A stretch of 21,139 nucleotides of DNA from Bacteroidales bacterium (lineage in GTDB: Bacteria; Bacteroidota; Bacteroidia; Bacteroidales; JAADJA01): the NCBI GenBank assembly GCA_029934735.1, contig JAOZLR010000006.1, positions 3,285 to 24,423 of the forward strand, written 5' to 3'. The notes below the pieces were generated by a model, which did no database searches, was not told the origin of the DNA, and saw only the letters and a list, made by a program, of their open reading frames with translations. The translations under genes and the position numbers were made by a program. This document shows positions 6,799 to 14,775 of the stretch, in pieces (the stretch's first letter is position 1; the number at the start of each line of letters is the position of its first letter).

Positions 6799-8217
6799 AT
6801 GTTAACATACAAAATATATGCAGCTGGTGAGTTTGTCCAGACAGGAAAGCCCCTGAATGTTATAAATCCTTATAACGGGGAGATTGTTGCAAAAACTTTT
6901 CTTGGCAATGAGGATATACTTGAAAGAGCCATCCTAAAGGCAGAATCTGTTGCCAGTGAGATGAGAGATTTTCCTTCATGGAAAAAATATGAAGTTTTAA
7001 CGGAAATAGCAACTGCATTAAAAGATAACCGTGATGACTTTGCACGTCTGCTTTGCCTGGAGTCAGCAAAACCGATGAAGTATTCTCTTGGTGAGATTGA
7101 CAGAGCCATACAAACCTTCACAATTGCAGCCGAAGAGAGCAAACGCCTGCCAAAGGAGTACATTGATCTCGATTGGACACCTGCCGGAGATAAGAAAGAG
7201 GGCATTGTAAGATATTTCCCCGTAGGACTCGTAGCTGGTATTTCACCTTTCAACTTTCCAATGAACCTTGCCGTTCATAAAATTGCCCCTGCCATTGCAG
7301 CAGGCTGTCCGATAATATTGAAGCCTTCCACCTCCACTCCTCTCTCCACCTTAAAGCTTGCACAAATAATTGATAAAACCATATTGCCTAAAGGTGCAGT
7401 TTCAATAATTCCGATGGACAGAAATACAGGAAACAAGCTTGTAACCGACCAGAGATTTAATTTGCTCACCTTTACTGGTTCTCCGGAAGTTGGCTGGAAA
7501 ATGAAACAGGATGCGGGAAAGAAAAAGGTAGTTCTTGAACTTGGAGGAAATGCAGGGGTTATTGTTACTGAAAGCGCTGATATCAACCAGGCCGTAAAAA
7601 AATGCATCGTTGGCGGGTTTGCCTACTCAGGCCAGGTTTGCATTCACGCACAGCGCATTTATATCCACACTTCCGTTTTTGATGAGTTTTCAAAACAGTT
7701 TACTGCCGAAGCTGGAAAACTTAAAGTGGGAAACCCGGTTAAGACAGATACAGACATATCAAGTATGATTGACGAAGCCAATGCAGTTCGTATTCAGGAG
7801 TGGGTTGATGAAGCTTTAGCCGATGGAGCAAAACTTTTGACAGGAGGGAAAAGAGACCTTGCATATTTTCCTCCAACTGTGCTGTCCGAAACACACAAGG
7901 ATATGAAAGTATGCTCACTCGAGGTTTTTGGCCCTGTGGTTATACTTGAGCCGTTTAACAATTTTAAGGAAGCTGTAAATTATGTTAATGAAGGGCGATT
8001 CGGACTTCAGTCAGGTGTTTTTACCAACAGTATTGAAGAGATGAATTTTGCTTTTCTCAATCTTGAGGTAGGTGGTGTTATCATTAATGATGTCCCGACT
8101 TTCAGGGTTGATCATATGCCATATGGTGGTGTTAAAGATTCCGGATTGGGTCGGGAAGGAATAAAATATTCTATCCTTGATATGATAGAACCGAGGATTC
8201 TTGTGAAAAACAGGTAA
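6799..8217 (+). CDS. NAD(P)-dependent aldehyde dehydrogenase
   Basis: The 472-residue protein is a complete aldehyde dehydrogenase. It oxidises an aldehyde to the acid through a thioester on the catalytic cysteine C281 (GQVCIHAQR). The general base is E247 in LELGG. The oxyanion-hole asparagine is N152 in ISPFNFP. K175 in LKPS and FTGSPEVG (225-232) are in the cofactor-binding part, and EVFGPVV and GLGREG mark the C-terminal half. Length and motifs are normal for soluble cytoplasmic members. The substrate is unknown; lactaldehyde- or glyceraldehyde-3-phosphate-type family members are plausible but not shown by the sequence. It stands alone between a hairpin element and the giant T9SS gene and has its own promoter box. 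No clear terminator is visible in the 232 bp after it, a region that is AT-rich and otherwise unremarkable. Confidence 0.95.
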   Translation: MLTYKIYAAGEFVQTGKPLNVINPYNGEIVAKTFLGNEDILERAILKAESVASEMRDFPSWKKYEVLTEIATALKDNRDDFARLLCLESAKPMKYSLGEIDRAIQTFTIAAEESKRLPKEYIDLDWTPAGDKKEGIVRYFPVGLVAGISPFNFPMNLAVHKIAPAIAAGCPIILKPSTSTPLSTLKLAQIIDKTILPKGAVSIIPMDRNTGNKLVTDQRFNLLTFTGSPEVGWKMKQDAGKKKVVLELGGNAGVIVTESADINQAVKKCIVGGFAYSGQVCIHAQRIYIHTSVFDEFSKQFTAEAGKLKVGNPVKTDTDISSMIDEANAVRIQEWVDEALADGAKLLTGGKRDLAYFPPTVLSETHKDMKVCSLEVFGPVVILEPFNNFKEAVNYVNEGRFGLQSGVFTNSIEEMNFAFLNLEVGGVIINDVPTFRVDHMPYGGVKDSGLGREGIKYSILDMIEPRILVKNR

Positions 8218-8449
8218 TTTATAATCATTCTAAATAAAATCTATTACCCTGAAACAACGTGAGTTAATCCTATCATTTTGTTTTTAGAAAAACCCAATAA
8301 AAAAATATTTCCCCCTATTAGTCAAAAATATCTATTTTTAGTGATTGATTCCTTAACAGGAGTACTTGATTTAGCCGTAATATTTTTATTTCATTGAAAT
8401 GAATATTTACTTTAGATAATTACTTTTTAACTTAAAAATTTTAATCATT

Positions 8450-11400
8450 ATGAGAAACATTACTCGAAAATTTGTGATTCTTTGGATCGTACTTTTCAGT
8501 ACCTCCATGGTTTTTGCTCAAAATGAACTTTCTCCCAGACTGGTTGAGAAAGATGCTTTGCAAAAAAAGGAAGCGCAGCAAGAGGCTGTCCTTCAAAATT
8601 TAGACCAGCCTGTCAGCCAGGCTGAAATGCAAAAGGCTGCAACTCTCGAAAGGGAGATAATTTATTTAGATGATAGAGATCCAAATGCTAAGGCAGGAAA
8701 CGTTCCTCCTTCAGATGCACAATTTGATCTCCAATTTGAATGGCCTGTTGGAGTTGGTGGTGGTGAAGCCGGTATCGAAACTGACGGTAGCAATATTTTC
8801 ACTACCAAATGGAATGGTGCTGAGTTTTACAAGTATGAAATGGATGGTACCTATATTGAGGCTTTTACTTGCGGGACAGCAGCTAATGTTCGCGACCTTG
8901 CATTTGATGGTACATACTTCTATGGTGCTGCTGCAACCTCAACCGTCTTTCAGATGGATTTCAGCTTGCAGACCGTTGTAAGTACAATTTCTGCTGCAAC
9001 AGATTGCAGAGCTATTGCTTACAATGAAGATGATGACGTGTTTTATGGAAACAACTGGGGTTCGGATATTACAGCATTTGATATGTCAGGTGCTTTTGTT
9101 AGCAGTTTTGCTTGTGGACCTGTTGGCGACAGCTATTATGGATTTGCCTATGACAACTACAGTGGCGGGACCTATCTTTGGGGTTATGCCCAGGTAGGAG
9201 CAACATTAAATGAGCTTGTACAAATAGAGCTTCCGGCTGGTACTGAAACAGGCACCTATTTTGATGTTGGAAGTGTGCTTTCAGCTAATGATATTGCCGG
9301 TGGTTTATGTATCGATGACAACCTTGTTCCTGGATTCTGGACAATTATGGGTACTTGTCAAAATATTAACATCTGGGGTCTGGAACTTATACAATCAGGA
9401 CCGTTACCTGATGATGATGTTGGAATTCAGGCTATTGTGGCTCCTTCAACAGGTGTTAACCTTGGAAATGCTGAAACTGTTACTGTTACTGTTAAAAACT
9501 ATGGAAACAATGCTCAGTCAAACTTCAATATTGGTTTTTCATTAGACGGAGGAACCGTTGTGATTGAACCTGTCACTGTAACTATCAATAGTGGCGAATC
9601 TATTGAGCATACTTTTGCAGTTGGTGTTGACCTTTCAGCTTATGGAAGTTATGAGTTTGAAGCTTGTACTTTTTTAGCCGGTGATGAAAACCCAAATAAT
9701 GACTGTAAAACCAAAACAGTTGAAAATCTGGAACCTTCATTGTGTGCTCCTGTTTATTCATCCGGTTGTTCTGTTGGTGATGGATTTACCGACTTTGCTG
9801 TTGAAGAAATTCAAAACCTTGCAAACGGCTGTGCCAACCTGAACGGAACAGGCTGGAGCCAGTATTTCGGCTTAGGGCCTGCAATACTCTTCCCCGGAGT
9901 TACTCATACTTTCCAAATGGGTACAGGATATTCAAATCAGTATGTAAATATCTGGATTGATTTTAATGATGATCTTGACCTTACTGCCGATGAAATGATA
10001 ATTACTGATTATGTAATAGCAGATCCAGGTGTTCTTTATGACGTTGACATCGAAATTCCTGCTACTGCATTAAACGGCGAGCACGTAATGCGTGTAATGG
10101 CAGTATGGAATGGTGCATTTACTGATCCTTGCGGCTCATACTCCTTTGGTGAAGCTGAAGATTATAAAGTTATTATTGGAGCTGCTGAATATGGTGATCT
10201 TACCGGTTTTGTAACTGAATATACAGGTGGTGCTGCCGTTGAAGGTGCTTTGATTTCCGTTAAAAATGGCCAGTACACAACAACATCATTGGCTGACGGT
10301 TCTTATGGAATCAATGATATTCTGGCTGGAGATTGGGACATAAGCTGTACAAAAGATAGTTATAACCCAATTACAGGAGGTACTGTTTCAATCACACTTG
10401 GTGGAACAACAACTCAGGATTTTGCAATGACTACTCCTACAATGGATATTACTCCAATTGAAATTACTGTAACTCTTGATGTTAACACTCAATCAACAGA
10501 GACAATTGATATTGCCAATAATGGTGATGGTACTCTTGACTGGGGTGCGTCTCTTGAAATACTGAGTGACGACAACTCAGATGATATGTTCGACCTTATT
10601 TGGGAAGTTCCTGTTGGTATTGGTGGTGGTGAAGCCGGTATCGAAACTGATGGCCAGAATATTTACACTACCAAATGGAATGGTGTTGATTTTTACAAGT
10701 ATGATATGAGTGGAACATATCTTGAAACATTTACTTGTGGTTCTGCTGGTAATGTTCGCGATTTGGCTTACGACGGCACATACTTCTATGGTGCTGCTGC
10801 AACCACATCCCTCTATCAGATGGACTTTAGTTCACAGACTTTAGTAAGTACAATTACTGCTCCAACAGATTGTAGAGCTCTTGGTTACAATGAAAACGAT
10901 AATGTGTTTTATGCTAATAACTGGACAACGGATATAGTTGTTTTTGATCCTTCGGGAACTCAGGTAAATAGTTTTGCCTGTGGACCATTTGGTGAAAGCT
11001 ATTATGGTTTTGCTTATGATGGATATTCCGCTGGTGCTCCTTATCTTTGGGGGTATGCCCAGATAGGAGCTACACTGAATGAATTGATTCAAATTCAGCT
11101 TCCCGGCGGAGCTGAAACAGGCTTAACCTTTGATGTTGGAAGTGTTTTATCAGCTCCTGCCTCTGCTGGTGGCTTATGTATCGACAATAATATATCAACA
11201 GGTTTATGGGCATTCCTTGGAACCACCCAGAACGTTAGTTTATGGGCACTTGAACTTGTACCATATGGCGGTAGCACTAATTGGATTACAATAGACCCCA
11301 CATCTGGAACTCTTGATGCTGGAAATGCCGAACAGATGAGTGTTAATCTTGATGCTACAGATCTTATCCTCGGTATGATTTACAATGCAAACATTCACTT

Positions 11401-14400
11401 CTCATCCGATCCTGATGTTGGCTCCACTACTGTACCTGTTACACTTATTGTTGGAACTCAGCTGGTTGGATATATTCAGGGAAATGTTTTCCTTGATGGT
11501 ATCGCACCTTATAATATTGGTGATGTAACGGAAGTTACTGTTGAAGCTGATGTTTATTCGGTTAATCCCGATGTAAACGGCGATTATGAAATAACTGCTT
11601 ATCCTGGTACTTATGATGTTATTGCTTCACTATACGGATACGATACACAGACCGTTACAGGAGTAGTTGTAGGTGAAGGGGCAACAGTTACCGGTGTTGA
11701 CTTCACAATGCCTTGTTTTTATGGTATGATTACAGGAACTGCAACAAATGTGGAGACAGGTAATCCTATAGAAAACGTAAACGTTGTTGTTGAAGGAACA
11801 GAGTTTGGTGCTGTTACAGGTGCTGACGGTACTTATGAAATTACAATTGAGGCTGGCACATACACAGTTACTGCCGATCATTTAGAATTCGCTGTGGTAA
11901 CTGTAACTGATGTTATTGTTAACGCTCAGGCTAATACACAGCTTGATTTTGAAATGATGCAGGATATTTATGTTGTTCTTCCACAAAGTGCAGATTACTG
12001 GACAGGCACAACTAATGGAACTGACAAAACAGAAGTCAGTTATGTGAAATCCTATGGTGGAGCTGGTGGAAATGATCAGGGCTGGATGAAATTTGATGTA
12101 ACATCAATTCCAACAGGTGCTGTTATTACTGCAGTCACATTCCATGGTTATGTTACAATTACTAACTACCCATACTGGAGTATTACACCTATGGCTATTG
12201 ATCCTGTAACAGCTTCAGGTGCTGATATCTGGAATGTTGCCTCAGCAGGTTCAGGGGTAGATATAGCCTATTCATATAACAATGAGGCCAGTACATTTGC
12301 ACCTGGCTGGCAGGAATATCTTCTTGTCGGTGCTGCTAATGAAGACCTTGGAACTGCTTTATCACAGGGTTGGTTTGCAGTTGGAATTTATGAACGTGAT
12401 GGAACTGATACTTACTATCTTGAATTTGACGGATGGGCAGAGACAAATGTTCCTTACCTTGAAGTTGAATTCTTTGTACCTGAATTTGGCGTGCTAAGTG
12501 GAACTGTTACTGATCTGGCAACAGGAAACCCAGTAGAAGGGGCTACAGTATCTGCTGTTGGCCCATGGCAAACATATTCAATGACAACACTTGCTGACGG
12601 AGTATATAGTTTTGATCCTTGTCAGGTGGGAACCTATGATATGGCATGTGTGGCTAATGGTTATAACACTGAAAATGCTACGGCTGATGTCACCGTCGGG
12701 AATACAACTGTTCAGGATTTTGCTATGACAGCACCTGATTTTAATGTTGATCCAATGTCTCTTGATGTTACTCTCGATCCTAATGCTATGACCGACGAGA
12801 CTATTACTATCAATAATCCTGGTAATGGTGATGTAAGCTGGTCAGCTTCAATTGTTGTGATTGATGGTGAACCTTCTGATGATATGTTCGACCTTATTTG
12901 GGAAGTTCCTGTTGGTATTGGTGGTGGTGAAGCCGGTATCGAAACTGATGGCCAGAATATTTACACTACCAAATGGAATGGTGTTGATTTTTACAAGTAT
13001 GATATGAGTGGAACATATCTTGAAACATTTACTTGTGGTTCTGCTGGTAATGTTCGCGATTTGGCTTACGACGGCACATACTTCTATGGTGCTGCTGCAA
13101 CCACATCCCTCTATCAGATGGACTTTAGTTCACAGACTTTAGTAAGTACAATTACTGCTCCAACAGATTGTAGAGCTCTTGGTTACAATGAAAACGATAA
13201 TGTGTTTTATGCTAATAACTGGACAACGGATATAGTTGTTTTTGATCCTTCGGGAACTCAGGTAAATAGCTTTGCCTGTGGCCCAGTTGGAGAAAGTTAC
13301 TATGGTTTTGCTTATGACGGATATTCCGATGGTGCTCCTTATCTTTGGGGTTATGCCCAGATTGGAGCAACTCTGAGTGAGCTTATTCAAATTCAGCTAC
13401 CCGGTGGAGCCGAAACAGGTTTAACTTTTGATGTTGGAAGTGTTTTATCAGCTTCTGCTTCTGCTGGCGGTTTATGTATAGATGATCATTTAGCACCAGG
13501 TTTCTGGGCATTCCTCGGAACTTGTCAGAACATTAACCTTTGGGCTTTGGAATTGTGCCCTGCCGGACCGGTTTGGTTAACACTTGATCCTACATCTGGT
13601 ACTCTTGCAGGTGGTGGAACAGAGACAATGACAGCTCATTTTGATGCTACCGACTTGCTACCTGCAATTTACGAAGCTGAGATTCATTTCACAACTAATC
13701 CTGATGTTGGATCTCCTGTTGTTGCAGTTACACTTCATGTTGAAGGTCTTATTCCAGCAATTAACCTTGCACTTGCATACAACTGTACTGATGTTGAGGT
13801 AACCTGGGAAATGCCAACAGGTGGTGATCCAGATAGCTGGAAAGTTTACAGAGATGGTGTTGAGGTTGCTGATGTAACTGATATGTCATATACGGATGAA
13901 ATGGTTGATCCTGAAGTTGAATATGGTTATTACGTAACTGCTGTTTATGCAGGTGAAGAATCGCAGCCAACAGTTACAGAGGTTATTACCGTACCTACTC
14001 CTGGTGATCTTCCTCCATTGGACTTTGAAGGTGCACTTGCAACCGGTGGTGTTGATTTAACATGGTCTGCACCAGCTGCCTGCCTTGCTCCCGATGGTTA
14101 CAATGTCTATCGTGACGGCGTTCAGATTAATGGTAGCCTTGTTACAGATCTTTTATACTTTGATGAAAACACAACTGCGGGATTCTACGAATATTATGCA
14201 ACAGCTGTATATTACTTTGGAGAATCAGCACCATCAGATGCCGGATATGTTCAGGTTATTACAGGAATTGATAATAACTCTATCTTCGATATGAAGGTTT
14301 ATCCTAATCCTGCAAGCGACATTGTTTATGTTGAAACTGATTTGAATATCAAATCATTGGAAATTCTGAACAATGCAGGACAGGTTATACTAACACAAAA

Positions 14401-14512
14401 AGTAGATGCCAATAATTCTAACTTCGACGTATCGACGTTTGAAAGGGGTATTTACTTTATCAAAATGATAACAGATAAAGGTACTGTTATCAGGAAGATC
14501 GCTGTAAAATAG
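8450..14512 (+). CDS. Giant modular T9SS-secreted surface protein with three propeller-like modules
   Basis: The 2020-residue product has a signal peptide (1 to about 24, ending VFAQ) and a type A T9SS sorting domain (about 1940-2020, VYPNPASD, ending KIAVK). It should therefore cross the outer membrane and be surface-attached or released. Domains in order: propeller-like module A1 (92-314); CARDB-like (320-424); GEVED-like (432-577, ending GEAEDYKV); carboxypeptidase-regulatory-like (582-660); first half of an Ig-like domain (665-705); A2 (711-936); second half with DPTSGT (944-1003); two more regulatory-like domains (1004-1171); DNRLRE-like (1173-1345); another regulatory-like domain (1346-1425); Ig half (1436-1476); A3 (1477-1702); DPTSGT half (1707-1767); two fibronectin type III domains (1768-1940). 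No catalytic domain is recognised, so adhesion or carbohydrate binding is only a guess. A strong terminator follows at 14579. Confidence 0.92.
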   Translation: MRNITRKFVILWIVLFSTSMVFAQNELSPRLVEKDALQKKEAQQEAVLQNLDQPVSQAEMQKAATLEREIIYLDDRDPNAKAGNVPPSDAQFDLQFEWPVGVGGGEAGIETDGSNIFTTKWNGAEFYKYEMDGTYIEAFTCGTAANVRDLAFDGTYFYGAAATSTVFQMDFSLQTVVSTISAATDCRAIAYNEDDDVFYGNNWGSDITAFDMSGAFVSSFACGPVGDSYYGFAYDNYSGGTYLWGYAQVGATLNELVQIELPAGTETGTYFDVGSVLSANDIAGGLCIDDNLVPGFWTIMGTCQNINIWGLELIQSGPLPDDDVGIQAIVAPSTGVNLGNAETVTVTVKNYGNNAQSNFNIGFSLDGGTVVIEPVTVTINSGESIEHTFAVGVDLSAYGSYEFEACTFLAGDENPNNDCKTKTVENLEPSLCAPVYSSGCSVGDGFTDFAVEEIQNLANGCANLNGTGWSQYFGLGPAILFPGVTHTFQMGTGYSNQYVNIWIDFNDDLDLTADEMIITDYVIADPGVLYDVDIEIPATALNGEHVMRVMAVWNGAFTDPCGSYSFGEAEDYKVIIGAAEYGDLTGFVTEYTGGAAVEGALISVKNGQYTTTSLADGSYGINDILAGDWDISCTKDSYNPITGGTVSITLGGTTTQDFAMTTPTMDITPIEITVTLDVNTQSTETIDIANNGDGTLDWGASLEILSDDNSDDMFDLIWEVPVGIGGGEAGIETDGQNIYTTKWNGVDFYKYDMSGTYLETFTCGSAGNVRDLAYDGTYFYGAAATTSLYQMDFSSQTLVSTITAPTDCRALGYNENDNVFYANNWTTDIVVFDPSGTQVNSFACGPFGESYYGFAYDGYSAGAPYLWGYAQIGATLNELIQIQLPGGAETGLTFDVGSVLSAPASAGGLCIDNNISTGLWAFLGTTQNVSLWALELVPYGGSTNWITIDPTSGTLDAGNAEQMSVNLDATDLILGMIYNANIHFSSDPDVGSTTVPVTLIVGTQLVGYIQGNVFLDGIAPYNIGDVTEVTVEADVYSVNPDVNGDYEITAYPGTYDVIASLYGYDTQTVTGVVVGEGATVTGVDFTMPCFYGMITGTATNVETGNPIENVNVVVEGTEFGAVTGADGTYEITIEAGTYTVTADHLEFAVVTVTDVIVNAQANTQLDFEMMQDIYVVLPQSADYWTGTTNGTDKTEVSYVKSYGGAGGNDQGWMKFDVTSIPTGAVITAVTFHGYVTITNYPYWSITPMAIDPVTASGADIWNVASAGSGVDIAYSYNNEASTFAPGWQEYLLVGAANEDLGTALSQGWFAVGIYERDGTDTYYLEFDGWAETNVPYLEVEFFVPEFGVLSGTVTDLATGNPVEGATVSAVGPWQTYSMTTLADGVYSFDPCQVGTYDMACVANGYNTENATADVTVGNTTVQDFAMTAPDFNVDPMSLDVTLDPNAMTDETITINNPGNGDVSWSASIVVIDGEPSDDMFDLIWEVPVGIGGGEAGIETDGQNIYTTKWNGVDFYKYDMSGTYLETFTCGSAGNVRDLAYDGTYFYGAAATTSLYQMDFSSQTLVSTITAPTDCRALGYNENDNVFYANNWTTDIVVFDPSGTQVNSFACGPVGESYYGFAYDGYSDGAPYLWGYAQIGATLSELIQIQLPGGAETGLTFDVGSVLSASASAGGLCIDDHLAPGFWAFLGTCQNINLWALELCPAGPVWLTLDPTSGTLAGGGTETMTAHFDATDLLPAIYEAEIHFTTNPDVGSPVVAVTLHVEGLIPAINLALAYNCTDVEVTWEMPTGGDPDSWKVYRDGVEVADVTDMSYTDEMVDPEVEYGYYVTAVYAGEESQPTVTEVITVPTPGDLPPLDFEGALATGGVDLTWSAPAACLAPDGYNVYRDGVQINGSLVTDLLYFDENTTAGFYEYYATAVYYFGESAPSDAGYVQVITGIDNNSIFDMKVYPNPASDIVYVETDLNIKSLEILNNAGQVILTQKVDANNSNFDVSTFERGIYFIKMITDKGTVIRKIAVK
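10580..10971 (+). repeat. 392-bp perfect repeat, copy 1 (within module A2)
   Basis: Every base from 10580 to 10971 is identical to 12878-13269, an offset of 2298 bp or exactly 766 codons. It encodes residues 711-840 of the giant protein. Immediately after the tract the two copies differ at many, mostly silent, positions although they still encode the same module. Confidence 0.95.
12878..13269 (+). repeat. 392-bp perfect repeat, copy 2 (within module A3)
   Basis: This is the partner of 10580-10971, encoding residues 1477-1606. Identity stops at 13270 (c here, t in the other copy). The sharp change from no differences to scattered silent changes suggests recent gene conversion or slippage between modules, or a collapsed assembly. 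Confidence 0.95.
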
Positions 14513-14578
14513 ACAAGTAGGGGTTAAACCACCAACGTGGTGAATTACTGTTGTCTAAATTACAGACTCTTATAATGA

Positions 14579-14615
14579 AGAGACCGGTCCTTTACGGGCC
14601 GGTCTCTTTTTTTTT
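14579..14615 (+). terminator. Intrinsic terminator after the giant T9SS gene
   Basis: A 12-bp stem (14579-14590 with 14596-14607, one G-U pair) closes a 5-nt loop TTTAC and is followed by a run of T to 14615. This is a textbook rho-independent terminator, 66 bp after the stop codon. Confidence 0.92.
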
Positions 14616-14620
14616 AATAT

Positions 14621-14669
14621 GACAAGCGTCCACGCTTGTGTATAAATGTGATAAGCGTCCACGCTTGTC
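14621..14669. repeat. Twin palindromic repeats (AAGCGTCCACGCTT core)
   Basis: Two 20-bp copies, GACAAGCGTCCACGCTTGTG (14621-14640) and GATAAGCGTCCACGCTTGTC (14650-14669), are separated by 9 bp. Each is nearly self-complementary (AAGCGT / ACGCTT around a 2-base centre). They sit between the terminator and the ABC-F promoter and resemble short REP-like intergenic palindromes. Confidence 0.7.
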
Positions 14670-14740
14670 ATTCCCCTTACCAAAATCTCAAAATTATAAT
14701 GAATTTATTCAGGAACTTCGCTTCGGTATCCCTATTTTAA

Positions 14741-14748
14741 TAATTTTG
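14741..14748 (+). promoter_or_regulatory. -7 promoter box of the ABC-F gene
   Basis: TAATTTTG matches TAnnTTTG and lies 27 nt before the ATG at 14776. Its position supports that ATG over the upstream in-frame start at 14638, which lies before the promoter. Confidence 0.5.
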
Positions 14749-14775
14749 CACATCTTTAATAAATTACATTGTTAT

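Noticed and set aside
8218..8449. Promoter for the giant T9SS gene
   Set aside because: TACTTTAG at 8408-8415 is only a partial match to TAnnTTTG and lacks a well-spaced -33 box; nothing else in this AT-rich gap is convincing.
10841..11092. Antisense reading frame, repeated at 13139-13390, as a duplicated gene
   Set aside because: Both copies are shadows of modules A2 and A3 on the other strand; the duplication comes from the coding repeat, and the composition is not protein-like.
14621..14669. Start of a CRISPR array
   Set aside because: There are only two short palindromic copies with a 9-bp spacer and no cas genes.
14638..14775. N-terminal extension of the ABC-F protein by 46 residues
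   Set aside because: It begins inside a palindromic repeat and before the promoter box at 14741; the family's first strand starts at the ATG at 14776.
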